The notes under the pieces are model-generated. The model saw nothing but the letters and a program-made list of their open reading frames with translations. It was not told the DNA's origin and did no database searches. From contig CAWAJU010000008.1 of NCBI GenBank assembly GCA_963782495.1, positions 310,001 through 374,000 of the forward strand: a DNA stretch of 64,000 bases, in the 5' to 3' direction. The position numbers and the translations under genes are program-made. This DNA is from DASQBT01 sp963782495 (lineage in GTDB: Bacteria > Pseudomonadota > Gammaproteobacteria > Burkholderiales > Thiobacillaceae). This document shows, piece by piece, positions 17,543-26,716 of this stretch (position 1 is the stretch's first letter; every line of letters starts with the position of its first letter).

Positions 17543-19117
17543 ATGTCTTCACTCAAAACCGAAATCCATCGCCGCCGCACCTTCGCCATCATCTCCCACC
17601 CCGACGCCGGCAAGACCACGCTCACTGAGAAGCTCTTGTGGTACGGCGGCGCCATACAAGTGGCCGGCGAGGTGCGCGCGCGCAAGGCCAGCCGCCACGC
17701 GACCTCGGACTGGATGGAACTGGAGAAGCAACGCGGCATTTCGGTCACCTCCTCGGTGATGCAGTTCCCCTATCGCCAGCACATCATCAACCTGCTCGAC
17801 ACCCCGGGGCACGAGGATTTTTCCGAAGACACCTACCGCACGCTTACCGCGGTCGACTCGGCCGTGATGGTGATCGACTCGGTCAACGGCGTGGAGGCGC
17901 AGACAATCAAGCTGCTGCATGTGTGCCGCATGCGCGACACGCCCATCGTCACCTTCATCAACAAGCTGGACCGCGAGGGCAGGCCACCCATCGAATTGCT
18001 GGACGAGATCGAGTCGGTGCTGGGCATGCAGTGCGCGCCCATGACCTGGCCGATCGGCATGGGCAAGGCCTTCCGCGGCGTCTATCACCTGTACGACGAC
18101 CGCGTGCTGGTGTTCGATCCACATGCCGACAAGAGCACCGGCGAAATCATCGCTGGTCTCGCCCATCCCCGGCTGGACGACTGCATCGGCGACCAGGCCC
18201 ACGAGTTGCGCCAGGAAGTGGAGCTGGTGCGCGGCGCCTCGCATGCCTTCGACCGCGAGTCCTATCTCGCCGGAAAACAGACCCCGGTGTTCTTCGGCTC
18301 GGCGGTCAACAATTTCGGCGTGCAGATGCTGCTCGACGCGATCGTCGATCTGTCGCCCGCGCCCAAGGCGCGCGCTGCCGAGTCCCGCGAGGTGGAACCG
18401 GAAGAGCACAAGTTTTCCGGCTTCGTGTTCAAGATCCAGGCTAACATGGACCCGCGCCACCGCGACCGAATCGCCTTCGTGCGCGTGTGTTCCGGCCGCT
18501 TCGACCGCGGCATGAAGATCAAGCAGGTCTCGACCAACAAGACCCTCGCGGTCAACAACGCCATCACCTTCATGGCCCAGGACCGCAACACCGCGGAAGA
18601 GGCCTACGCCGGCGACATCATCGGCATTCCCAACCACGGCACGATACGGCTGGGCGAGACTTTTTCCGAAGGCGAGGCGCTCAAGTTCACCGGCATTCCC
18701 TCCTTCGCGCCCGAATTGTTCCGCAAGGCGCGGATCAGGAACCCGCTCAAGATGAAACAGCTGCAAAAAGGCCTGCAGCAACTGGCCGAGGAAGGCGCGA
18801 CCCAGTTGTTCCGGCCACTGGCCAACAATGACCTGATCCTGGGCGCGGTCGGCACGCTGCAGTTCGACGTCGTGGCACATCGGCTGGAAAACGAATATGA
18901 CGTCGATGTCGCGTTCGAACCCTGCGAGTATTCGACCGCGCGCTGGCTGCGCGGCTCGGATTCGGATCTGAAGCAGCTCACTGACAAATACGGCTACAAC
19001 GTTGCACTGGATGGGGCCAACGAATATGTCTATCTCGCGCCCACGCGGGTCAATCTGCAACTGACCGAGGAGCGGTTTCCGGATGTGAGGTTTCTAGAGA
19101 CGCGGGAGATCTACTAG
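17543..19117 (+). CDS. prfC: Peptide chain release factor 3
   Basis: A translational GTPase that recycles RF1 and RF2 from the ribosome after termination. It has 524 residues, close to the 529 of the E. coli protein. The G1 loop is SHPDAGKTTLTEKLL near residue 18, switch regions include RGISVTSSVMQFPY, G3 is LLDTPGHEDFSEDTYRTL and G4 is FINKLDREGRPP. Domain II and III features follow (GFVFKIQANMDPRHRDR). The ATG at 17543 is chosen because SSLKTEIHRRRTFAIISHPD is the family N-terminus; an upstream extension to 17414 overlaps the preceding gene. Confidence 0.96.
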   Translation: MSSLKTEIHRRRTFAIISHPDAGKTTLTEKLLWYGGAIQVAGEVRARKASRHATSDWMELEKQRGISVTSSVMQFPYRQHIINLLDTPGHEDFSEDTYRTLTAVDSAVMVIDSVNGVEAQTIKLLHVCRMRDTPIVTFINKLDREGRPPIELLDEIESVLGMQCAPMTWPIGMGKAFRGVYHLYDDRVLVFDPHADKSTGEIIAGLAHPRLDDCIGDQAHELRQEVELVRGASHAFDRESYLAGKQTPVFFGSAVNNFGVQMLLDAIVDLSPAPKARAAESREVEPEEHKFSGFVFKIQANMDPRHRDRIAFVRVCSGRFDRGMKIKQVSTNKTLAVNNAITFMAQDRNTAEEAYAGDIIGIPNHGTIRLGETFSEGEALKFTGIPSFAPELFRKARIRNPLKMKQLQKGLQQLAEEGATQLFRPLANNDLILGAVGTLQFDVVAHRLENEYDVDVAFEPCEYSTARWLRGSDSDLKQLTDKYGYNVALDGANEYVYLAPTRVNLQLTEERFPDVRFLETREIY

Positions 19118-19264
19118 GCGAGGTGGTCGGGTCCAGGCGCGCGATCGGATTTGATCCGGCCCCTTACCCCGGCCTCTCATTCCGATTGGGAAGCTTCAGT
19201 CGACCTCTGGTGCAGTAGCCGCGCTTCGGAACGCGGAACAAGAGCAGCACCCATTCCTCGCCTC

Positions 19265-19293
19265 TTGTTGCGCGACACGCAACACGCTAGTAT
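19265..19293 (+). promoter_or_regulatory. higBA promoter overlapped by an inverted-repeat operator
   Basis: TTGTTG at 19265-19270 and TAGTAT at 19288-19293 are 17 bases apart. The inverted repeat TGTTGCG-CGACA-CGCAACA at 19266-19284 covers the -35 element and spacer, fitting autorepression by HigA. The expected transcription start falls at or next to the HigB ATG at 19300, so the toxin message may be leaderless. Confidence 0.55.
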
Positions 19294-19299
19294 GTCTTG

Positions 19300-19578
19300 A
19301 TGATTGCCTCGTTTCGACACAAAGGTCTGAAGAGGTTCTTTGAATCCGGCAGCCAGGCCGGCGTTCAACCCTCTCATGCCAAACGTCTGCGTATGCAATT
19401 GGCCGCACTTGATACCGCTCAGACCATAGACGATATGGACATCGCGGGCTATCGCCTGCATCCGCTCAAGGGCGAGGATCGAGGACGGTGGTCGATTTGG
19501 GTGAACGGAAACTGGCGCATCACCTTCGAGTTTCAGAGCGGCAATGCGTATGTCTTGGATTATGAGGATTATCACTAA
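19300..19578 (+). CDS. higB: HigB-type toxin (RelE superfamily)
   Basis: 92 residues of the HigB/RelE mRNA-interferase fold, which cleaves mRNA on the ribosome. Family landmarks are SFRHKGLKRFFESG at the N-terminus, AGYRLHPLKGEDRGRWSIWV, NGNWRITFEF and the C-terminal VLDYEDYH. The ATG at 19300 is preferred over a TTG at 19297. Toxin-first order, with the antitoxin ATG overlapping its stop codon by one base, is typical of higBA. No Shine-Dalgarno is evident. Confidence 0.93.
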   Translation: MIASFRHKGLKRFFESGSQAGVQPSHAKRLRMQLAALDTAQTIDDMDIAGYRLHPLKGEDRGRWSIWVNGNWRITFEFQSGNAYVLDYEDYH

Positions 19579-19871
19579 TGGCCATGCACAACCCCCCTCA
19601 TCCTGGGGAATTCATTCAGGAAGTTTATTTGGAGCCCAATGAGCTGAGCGCCCGCGAGCTTGCGTCCAAGCTTGGCGTGGCGCCATCCACCCTAAATCGA
19701 ATTCTCAAGGGAACCAGCGGCATCAGTCCCGAAATGGCGCTGCGCCTATCCAAGGCAATTGGCCGCTCACCTGAGTCCTGGCTGGCCATGCAGGATAGTC
19801 ATGACCTGTGGCAGGCCAGGCAGGTTGTCGATTTGCGCGATGTCACCAAGGTCAGGTTCAAGGCTGCATGA
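19578..19871 (+). CDS. higA: HigA-type antitoxin, XRE family
   Basis: 97 residues with the HigA N-terminus NPPHPGEFIQEVYLEP and an XRE helix-turn-helix (SARELASKLGVAPSTLNRIL) followed by SGISPEMALRLSKAIGRSPESWLAMQ in parts. It neutralises HigB and, with it, should repress the promoter at 19265-19293. The start overlaps the higB stop (TAATG). The pair is an isolated type II toxin-antitoxin module. Confidence 0.93.
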   Translation: MAMHNPPHPGEFIQEVYLEPNELSARELASKLGVAPSTLNRILKGTSGISPEMALRLSKAIGRSPESWLAMQDSHDLWQARQVVDLRDVTKVRFKAA

Positions 19872-20038
19872 GAAAGCATCACTCGGAATTCACCCTGACC
19901 CCTTAAGTCCAGCGGATGGGGATGGCCGGATGGTTTGAATTTGGTGTGAGCCAGGACGTGGGAGTACCTGTCGAACGGGAATTCTAACCTGCCCCTTTGA
20001 TTGAGAATGGCGAATCTAAATTATTCTAAGGTGAGTAC

Positions 20039-20923
20039 TTGGCGAAGCTAGTGTTGAGATTCCCTGTATCGACATCTGATGTTGACACATTAGCGCGCAT
20101 CGAACGAGTCGCGGGTTCGCCTGCAAATCTTGATACTGAGCCATCAACACGCGCAGTTCTCTTCTTGCGGGCAGCATCAGGACGAGCGGGGTTCAGTCTC
20201 GCTGCTTTCTATGTGTGGCTTGGGGCTGAAACTTCAACGGACGAGGAAAGAAAGATCTGGACACATCCGCAAGTGGTCAAGCACCTGTCTCTTGGTTTTT
20301 CCGCAATAAGGACGATCGCACTGTGCGCGCGCTCAATCTTCGACCACAGTACCAAGTCGGGGCTCCATGCGAAAATGGTGACTAAGCTTTCTGCTCCAGA
20401 TTTTGATAAAGTTTGTAAGTACTGGGCGCCCGACGATTCGATCAAAGAAGGCGATGCCCGGCGTGGCCTTGCGTTTGTTCAGAAAGTCCTCGCGCGGTGC
20501 GCAGTCGGAATCAACGAGGCGAAGAAGTCGAATTGCATTCTGACTCGCCGAGTCGCGCTAATGAAGGCTTTTGCTGACAGAGAAGGGGCTCATATATCCC
20601 TTCAGCATTACGAACTGGACCTTCTAGATGTTGTTCATGTCGTTGCAACAAGTGCGCTCTTGGGTGCCGTGATTCATCACTTTGATAAGCGAGCAGACGG
20701 TGCGAAGTGGCTAAATGAAATCGATCAGGCGGCATATGAAACTGGAACTGAGCTTTTTCCCGAACTCACTCGTGTGCCACGCCTCTTTAAGAGCTTTGAT
20801 CTTGAAAGCTCGCTTCGCAATTTCTACAAGCCCCATTTCTCGGACGGCGTTGACTACCTGAGTACCTATTTGCTTTCAGCGCTGGGATGGGATGGTTTAC
20901 CGAGGGAGTTCCAAGCCAGGTGA
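20039..20923 (+). CDS. Hypothetical protein, 294 residues
   Basis: Unrecognised. The start is a TTG at 20039 with an AAGGTGAG just upstream. The protein is soluble-looking and mostly alpha-helical, with LVLRFPVSTSDVDTL at the N-terminus, a hydrophobic helix (LDVVHVVATSALLGAVIHHF) around residues 200-220 and an acidic C-terminus. No enzyme motif is visible. Base composition is lower in GC than the surrounding housekeeping genes. It lies between higBA and a group II intron remnant, in an accessory patch, and could be a defence or phage-derived gene, but nothing in the sequence proves that. Confidence 0.55.
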   Translation: MAKLVLRFPVSTSDVDTLARIERVAGSPANLDTEPSTRAVLFLRAASGRAGFSLAAFYVWLGAETSTDEERKIWTHPQVVKHLSLGFSAIRTIALCARSIFDHSTKSGLHAKMVTKLSAPDFDKVCKYWAPDDSIKEGDARRGLAFVQKVLARCAVGINEAKKSNCILTRRVALMKAFADREGAHISLQHYELDLLDVVHVVATSALLGAVIHHFDKRADGAKWLNEIDQAAYETGTELFPELTRVPRLFKSFDLESSLRNFYKPHFSDGVDYLSTYLLSALGWDGLPREFQAR

Positions 20924-21008
20924 TCGGATATGACAACGTTACAACGTAGAAGCTTTCGAGAAGCTTTCGGGTAGAGTAGAGAACAGGCTCTCGCCTGCCC
21001 TCCCTCAT

Positions 21009-21043
21009 CAAACCGTGCATGCGGTTTGCCCGCACACGGCTTT
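21009..21043 (-). ncRNA. Group II intron domain V-like hairpin, remnant
   Basis: On the minus strand the sequence reads AAAGCCGTGTGCGG, a short loop, then CCGCATGCACGGTTTG. This has the AGC triad start, length and stem of group II intron domain V, placed just downstream of a maturase C-terminus, as expected. Confidence 0.6.
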
Positions 21044-21053
21044 CCGATGTTCT

Positions 21054-21287
21054 TCACGCCAAGGCATGCGCCGATTTCCAGCCTGCTGCCGTGGGAACCT
21101 TGTATAGCCCATAGCGTCCGTAGAGATCGACACTCGGGAATCGGCCTGCGCCGATTCTTCGGTCTTTCACTTTGTGGCGCTTCATCAAGTGTGTGCGCAT
21201 CCGTTGTTCCGCGTGAGCCTTGACCTTTTCCATGACCAGATTCGAATTTCGATAGGGCCCAATCGTGGTCAGGTCTTTCATTATCAC
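21054..21287 (-). pseudogene. Group II intron reverse transcriptase/maturase, C-terminal remnant
   Basis: The last 55 or so residues, RMRTHLMKRHKVKDRR, GRFPSVDLYGRYGLYKVPT and a short tail, are the C-terminal DNA-binding/endonuclease-region signature of one class of group II intron-encoded proteins. Everything upstream (reverse transcriptase, maturase X domain) is missing and the reading frame beyond is unrelated, so this is a 5'-truncated relic. The intron 3' structure follows at 21009-21043. Confidence 0.65.
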
Positions 21288-21664
21288 ATCCGGCCGCCAT
21301 ATTGGGGCGCGGGGTAAACAATCAAATGGGTGGAATTAAACGGGTCAGCGTCAATTGTTGCGGGTAATTCTAAGGGGATACGCTGGCGCGTTGGAGAACG
21401 GCTTAGGGCCTCGAAGTGATCGAATCACAATGATCGGTGAGTTAAGGTCATCTCTGAATCGATCTGCTGGCTGTATACGCAGCAGCGTGATTTTCCAACT
21501 CCACCTAGAGTTTCACTCCAGCGACTTTCAATACCGCGAGCAGCGTTTTAAGCGCGGGCGATGCGTTGCAAACAGTATTCGAAGAACATCGACTGACGAA
21601 GCAAGCGCCTCAGGGATGGCGGCCGCTGCCAGGACGCTTCCGCATCCGCGCAACAGTCGGGCTG
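21288..21664. other. Gene-free stretch with a possible antitoxin scrap
   Basis: No credible gene. A minus-strand peptide ending at 21507 or so, ASPALKTLLAVLKVAGVKL then a stop, resembles the C-terminus of addiction-module HTH antitoxins (pattern NPTLKTLLAVLKAxG). It is too short to assign firmly. The rest shows nothing. Confidence 0.35.
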
Positions 21665-22333
21665 TCAGGGCGCTGGCTTGCTCGCAATGACCGTCTGAAA
21701 GTAGCTCGGCCCGCCGGGGAACAGCGCGTGATGCGCGACGGCCCGAACTTGCAGGCTATGCTCCGGCAGGATCGCCGCATAGTCATAAATTGGGTGCAGG
21801 CCGTTGTTCGAAATTGCCCAGTACATCACATTGGCGACGCGGTAATACAGCACATGCAAGGCACGCAGCAGCGGGTTGCCGCGCGGCACCGCAAAATCGG
21901 CGACCAGCAGCTTGGCGCCGGGTTTCAGCAAGCTCACCAGATGGTCGATCACCGTTGCCATCACGTCGGGGGTGAACACGTTGAGAAAATAATTCGCGCA
22001 AATCACGTCGTAATAGCCAATGCGGTCGTGGCGCAACAGGTCGCCGCAGATCAGTTCGGCCTGGGCGCCGGCGGCGTCGAGCTTGGCCTTGACCCGCTTC
22101 AGCATTTCCGGTGCGAGATCCACACAGGTGACCGCCGCGCCTTTGCTGGCCGCATGAATTGCGTCCTCTCCGCCGCCGACACCGGCATACAGAACCCGGT
22201 CGCCAGGCTGAATATATTGCAGTTCATGGAGCTTGGACGCACGGATCATGCCGCACGAATACACCGCAGCGAGCGGTTCGTAAAACCATGCAGTGTGGTT
22301 GTAGCGGTTTCTTGCGGCGGGCGATTCATCCAT
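21665..22333 (-). CDS. Class I SAM-dependent methyltransferase
   Basis: 222 residues from the ATG at 22333; a longer frame to a TTG at 22396 adds Pro/Thr-rich residues unlike the family. The SAM-binding core is clear: motif I VLYAGVGGGEDAIHAASKGA, an acidic ribose contact in VTCVDLAPEM, AELICGDLLRHDR, and the post-core NYFLNVFTPDVM. The GxGGG variant with YAG before it is slightly unusual. Substrate cannot be told; the C-terminal part (YYRVANVMYWAISNNGLHP) is aromatic-rich, suggesting a lipid-like or membrane-associated substrate, which is speculation. Followed on the same strand by no close partner. Confidence 0.85.
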   Translation of the reverse strand: MDESPAARNRYNHTAWFYEPLAAVYSCGMIRASKLHELQYIQPGDRVLYAGVGGGEDAIHAASKGAAVTCVDLAPEMLKRVKAKLDAAGAQAELICGDLLRHDRIGYYDVICANYFLNVFTPDVMATVIDHLVSLLKPGAKLLVADFAVPRGNPLLRALHVLYYRVANVMYWAISNNGLHPIYDYAAILPEHSLQVRAVAHHALFPGGPSYFQTVIASKPAP

Positions 22334-22504
22334 CGGCGTAACCCTGTCGAAAGGAGTAGGGATAGGAGGTTGGCAGTGACTTGGGCCTGTTGGCAATTAT
22401 TTCACGCCTGCGACGAGGCCGATTCGGAATGCAGCCCGCGAAGCGAGACGCGCCGCAGTGCCGGCCACTGCACGCATCCATTCGGGGTCTTTCATAATCA
22501 AATC

Positions 22505-23251
22505 TCAACAGCTTCGCTGGCGGAAAGTGATTCTGCCAGGCGAGCCGCAATTCCTGCGGCGCCGTGCAGCATAGCCAAGCATGCCCAGACCGACGAGCAT
22601 CATGCCCAAGCTGGATGCCTCGGGCACCAGGACCACACCTTCAAGGTGCACCTCGTAGTTTCCCCCGTCGCAAAACCCCGAAGGATCAGGACAGAAACTG
22701 GCGTGGTAGTCCAGGGTGTAGGGATGGCCATATGCCCCGTCCCAGGCAAAATTGCCTATGCCATAGCTGTAGCCGGCACCCCACGTCACGCCGCTCAGGA
22801 ACGGCACCGTGGAGCCGTTCCAGGTCACGCTCCAGCCGCGCATGTCCAGGCCCGTCGCGGTCCCGCCGATCACCGGAATGCTGTCGATGTAGACCGAGCC
22901 GGTGTTGCCGAAATAACACCAGGGTGCGTCAATGGGATTGCTTTCGCCGGCAACGGGGCAACCGGAATGGCTTGGGCCCGGCACGGTGGTGACGCCTATC
23001 ACCAGCCCCGTCGTGCCCATGGAAAGGGGCGCGCTGCTCGCGTCGCCGTGCAGCCCGGGTCGATGCGTCGGCATGGTCTCTACACCAAAGTATGAGCCGG
23101 ACGAGATGCCTAGCTGGTAGCCATTGCCGTCAAATACCGGAACGCCTGCGGCTATCGTCAGTACATTGCCGTAATCAAGGTTGGCCGCATCGACGCTCGC
23201 GGCGCCCATCACGGACACGCCAATGGCCAGGGCCAATGATCTCTTGAACAT
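22505..23251 (-). CDS. PEP-CTERM-type secreted protein with variant sorting motif
   Basis: 248 residues: signal peptide MFKRSLALAIGVSVMGAASVDA, a Gly/Ser/aromatic-rich mature domain with several cysteines (GCPVAGES, DAPWCYFG, FCPDPSGFC), then a C-terminal VPEASSLGMMLVGLGMLGYA helix and RRRR. This is the PEP-CTERM layout, but the motif reads PEA rather than PEP, and 14 further residues follow the arginines. Exosortase would cut at the motif during export to the envelope; the variant might weaken this. The start ATG at 23251 has an AGGAGG-like site upstream. Function of the mature domain is unknown. Confidence 0.8.
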   Translation of the reverse strand: MFKRSLALAIGVSVMGAASVDAANLDYGNVLTIAAGVPVFDGNGYQLGISSGSYFGVETMPTHRPGLHGDASSAPLSMGTTGLVIGVTTVPGPSHSGCPVAGESNPIDAPWCYFGNTGSVYIDSIPVIGGTATGLDMRGWSVTWNGSTVPFLSGVTWGAGYSYGIGNFAWDGAYGHPYTLDYHASFCPDPSGFCDGGNYEVHLEGVVLVPEASSLGMMLVGLGMLGYAARRRRNCGSPGRITFRQRSC

Positions 23252-23533
23252 GAACTCCTCCTCCGAAACATTGCGGTCCGCCCTGATCTGGCAATCGTTA
23301 TGGTTGGGGCGAATTTCATTATTGGCCGCGAGGGGTAAATTGCAAGCGGCCCGCTTGGCGCTGCACTCACGCTCTGTTATCCGAAATGACCCATCCAGAC
23401 TTACCAGGCACCTTGGTGGAACCTGCGATCGAATGGACTTTGATCCTGGCCCCTCATTGCGGCGCTACTCGTATGGATGCTGCGCACCGGCGCTTGAAGT
23501 ATCTACCCGCTCCGTTGCAATTCCAAACGCCTG

Positions 23534-24605
23534 CTAAGGTCCACCCACCGAAAATGACAGTGCCGCCCCGCCCGGAACGGCCGGCCCGGCCTGCAAGGTC
23601 ATGAGTTGCGCGAGCAGGGAGAACGAGGTCTTGCTCTGCAAGTCCGTGTCGCGGATATAGAACCAGCTGCCCCGGTATGGGACGGCGACCGCCGCATCAT
23701 CGGGCCGAGCCGGGGCTGTTTCGATGCTGAACACGCCACGTAACACGTGGTTCCAGTCGAAGGGTTCGCCGCTTGCCGTGTGGGTACGCGTCACCCGGCC
23801 GGCGTTCTCGTCCGAGGCGGGCACCTGTACGCCTTGGGAAAGGTAATACAACACCCCGGTCATGGCCCGCGTCGTGATGGCGATGCTGTGGTCGTCGGGT
23901 GCGTCGATGCCGGTAACGACGCGATAACGGTTGATGCCGGGGTCGAGCTTCAGCAGCGACCGAAAACGGATGGCGTCAGGATCGTTCACGGCCCGGCTTG
24001 CAATGTGCAATTCGAATTCGCGGTTGGCAGCTTGGCCGACGTCGACCAGCCCGCGCGTTTGCAAGGCGCGCAGGGCGTGCACGGCTTCACGGAAATCATG
24101 AAACTCCGGTTCCCGCTCCGGTGTCGGGCCGGACGCGGAGGGCGCGTTCTTGAGGCCGTTCATGGTCTGTACTGCCAGCACCGTCACGCGTTCGATGGAC
24201 CAGCCCGAGCGGGTAAGCAGCAACAGGGTTTCCAGACTGATGGGCGTGAGCATCTGGCGGACGAATTTGTCTCCTTCCAGAGGCGTGTAGAACAGGGAGG
24301 GCTTCTCGAAGTAGGCCGCGGAGACCGGCCCGATGGAAAACGTGGGATCGACATGCGGCGGCAGCGTCGCCCCGACACCGATGCTGCGGTCGAACTCCAA
24401 GCGCCGAAACGACACGTTCGACGTTGAGGAAATAAATGCGATCCCGATATTTCAAGCGCACCAGGTTGAGCAACAGCTCCTGGTCGTTGGTCTGCTGAAT
24501 CGCCATATTGTAGTCAAGCCGATTGCCTCTGATGGCATCCGGTCCCATGTGCGCGCATCCGCCCAGGGTAAGGACGAGCGTTAGCAATAGCGCTGTCGTT
24601 CGCAT
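23534..24605 (-). pseudogene. Conserved lipoprotein, frameshifted
   Basis: The start at 24605 gives MRTTALLLTLVLTLGGC, a signal peptide with the lipobox LGGC, then NRLDYNMAIQQTNDQELLLNLVRLKYRDRIYFLNVE. The frame then shifts near 24415-24425 and continues as SFRRLEFDRSIGVGATLPPH to the stop. The joined protein, about 355 residues, belongs to a conserved proteobacterial outer-membrane lipoprotein family of unknown function defined by the RLDYNxAIQxTNDxQLLLNLVRLRYRD stretch. One extra base explains the shift. It may be a true pseudogene or an error; nothing else in the gene is damaged. Confidence 0.7.
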
Positions 24606-24744
24606 TGAATCCTTTCTTCGTCTCTTGGCTTCATCCTGCGTCAAGGCAAGTCTTGAATTTGAACCTCTGAGTTACGGCGAGGGCACGGCTGAGCAACGGC
24701 GCGGCCCACGCGTGCAGCGCGGGCCGCCGCTCATGCGCCGCAAA

Positions 24745-26220
24745 TCATTCCGGCGCTTGTCCGCGCAGTTTGCTGAACCAGAACTCCATCTGTTTGCCGG
24801 CCGCCTCTCTGCCGCCCAGGCCAAACGAAATGGCGACGGCCACGGCCACCGCGCCGAACACCAGGGCGAAGGCCATGTTGACGATGTTGTCGGCAATGCC
24901 CATGGCCGACAGGCCCATGGCCAACACCAGGCCGAGGATGGCGTAGCGCGCTATGTTGGCCATGCCAACGGCACGTTCCGAACTCACGCGCAGGATTCCC
25001 TTGTAGGCCAGATTGGCAAGCCAGTAGCCCACCAGCAGAATCGCGATGCCGAGCAGCACATCACTGCCGAACTGGATGAACATGCTCACGAGGTCCTGCA
25101 CCTGGGTGAAGTCCAGGCGATGCGCCGCTTCCACAGTGGCGAAAAGCATGGCGAAGAAGACTGCGATGCGCGTGACCAGGTCAGAGACCTTGAAGTTCTC
25201 GGAGAACAGATGGTCCATACCGATTATGGCAGGCAGCTTGTTCAGGCCCATATTCGCCAGCAGGCCACCGAGCAGCCCCGCCGCCAGGCGCGCAACAAAC
25301 CAGGTAATGACGAGAATCAGCGCCGCCGCGAGGATGTTGGGAATCGCCGTCATGATCATGCCCAGCATGTCGGTGGCCGGGCCGGAAATGGCGCTGATCT
25401 GCAAGGCATCCAGGGCGGCGATGAGCGCCGGCACCAGGACCAGGATGAACACCAGCGTGCCAGCCATCCGGGAAACCCGCACCACGCCCTTCATGCCGGC
25501 ACTCTCTCCCAGCTTGTCAGCGCCCGCCGCTGCCAACAGACTGGACACCAGACCGCGAAGGATTCTGGCCACCAGCCAACCGGCGAGTCCGATCAGGCCG
25601 GCAGCAAAGATATTGGGCAGCATGGTCAGCGTCCGATCGACCATGTCGCGCACCGGATCGAGCATGCCGTCCAACTGGAACGCGCCGAGCACCGCGGGCA
25701 GGAACATCAGGATGACCAACCCGAACAGCACATTGCCGACATTGTCGCCCAAGGGGGACATGCCAGCCTGTGCGACGAGCTTCTCATCCCACTGTGTGGC
25801 CTTGAGCGCCCGGTTGGCGACCGCTTTTACAGCGGTCGCGGCGAGCCAGGCCACGATCAGCAGGAGAACCCCTGCGAGCAGGTGCGGCAAGTAGCGCATG
25901 ACTTGCGACATCAATTCCGCGAAGGGACCGGACAACTGCTCCAGATCCAGCGTGTTGAATACGCCGAGCAAGGTGGCCAGCAGCACGAACCAGAACACGC
26001 CCAGCGCAACCCCGCCGGCGATGTCTATGGGCTTGCCTACGGCGTCGCGGGCGAAGCTGTTGACGCGGGAGAGCGCGAGCATTTTGCGCACCGCCGACCG
26101 GGCCAACAAGGCCAGAATGTATCCCACCACCAGGATGCCGACCGCGCCGAGTATGGCGGGCAGATTGGAACCCAATGCACTCTGTATCGCTGTGGAAAAT
26201 GCGCTCAAATCCATTTTCAT
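24745..26220 (-). CDS. TM-helix-repeat membrane protein, mechanosensitive-channel related
   Basis: 491 residues built of five related units, each a membrane helix pair: LPAILGAVGILVVGYILALL, LPHLLAGVLLLIVAWLAATA, LPNIFAAGLIGLAGWLVARI, IPNILAAALILVITWFVARL and GSDVLLGIAILLVGYWLANL. This is the conserved TM-helix repeat found in proteins annotated as mechanosensitive channels. The MscS beta domain and pore signature are absent, so channel activity is only an inference from the family name. About ten helices; inner membrane. The start MKMDLSAF follows an AGGAAC. It stands alone, convergent with the frameshifted lipoprotein's strand neighbours. Confidence 0.8.
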   Translation of the reverse strand: MKMDLSAFSTAIQSALGSNLPAILGAVGILVVGYILALLARSAVRKMLALSRVNSFARDAVGKPIDIAGGVALGVFWFVLLATLLGVFNTLDLEQLSGPFAELMSQVMRYLPHLLAGVLLLIVAWLAATAVKAVANRALKATQWDEKLVAQAGMSPLGDNVGNVLFGLVILMFLPAVLGAFQLDGMLDPVRDMVDRTLTMLPNIFAAGLIGLAGWLVARILRGLVSSLLAAAGADKLGESAGMKGVVRVSRMAGTLVFILVLVPALIAALDALQISAISGPATDMLGMIMTAIPNILAAALILVITWFVARLAAGLLGGLLANMGLNKLPAIIGMDHLFSENFKVSDLVTRIAVFFAMLFATVEAAHRLDFTQVQDLVSMFIQFGSDVLLGIAILLVGYWLANLAYKGILRVSSERAVGMANIARYAILGLVLAMGLSAMGIADNIVNMAFALVFGAVAVAVAISFGLGGREAAGKQMEFWFSKLRGQAPE

Positions 26221-26716
26221 GTTCCTTTCTCAAAAGAGACTCAATGCACGCACGACCGGAAGACTCTTCCGTATGAATCGAACGAAGCCAATCGCTTCAA
26301 CAAGGGCAATTTCTGCAGGAGTGCGCCCACACCCATGACGGCCCTCCGACAAAGCGCAGGCCTATGGGGCAAGATTCACGATATGGGGTGCGAACTTAAC
26401 CATAGGGCACTATCTCCCACATCGCAATGTTCTTGTTTGGCCCTGGTGCCGGCATTTCGGTAAGCGGGCGCGTGGCATTCGATGTGCACTGCCGGTCAGG
26501 CAGCGAGGGCTTCAATTGCAGGTCCGTGGTGAATGATTTGTCAGTGATCTCCCGTTTGTTCAATTCACAGGTTTATGAGCGCTGGGTGAACTGCGGTGGG
26601 GCGATTCATATCGTTGCGCTGCGCCAGTACTTCATATGATCCGCTTGTGCTACGGACAATTACGCAGCCAAGGCTTAGGATAGGCGCATCAACCCGAGAC
26701 TCAACGAGGTCAAATC
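26221..26716. other. Intergenic region between divergent genes
   Basis: About 500 bases carrying the divergent upstream regions of the TM-helix protein and the MBL hydrolase. Only short, arginine-rich frames cross it. No promoter could be called with confidence. Confidence 0.45.

Noticed and set aside
21566..23095. 509-residue plus-strand frame
   Set aside because: Overlaps the methyltransferase and PEP-CTERM genes in antisense and shows no domain.
24523..26463. 646-residue plus-strand frame opposite the TM-helix protein
   Set aside because: Gln/His/Arg-rich shadow of the opposite strand; the minus strand gives a consistent five-repeat membrane protein.
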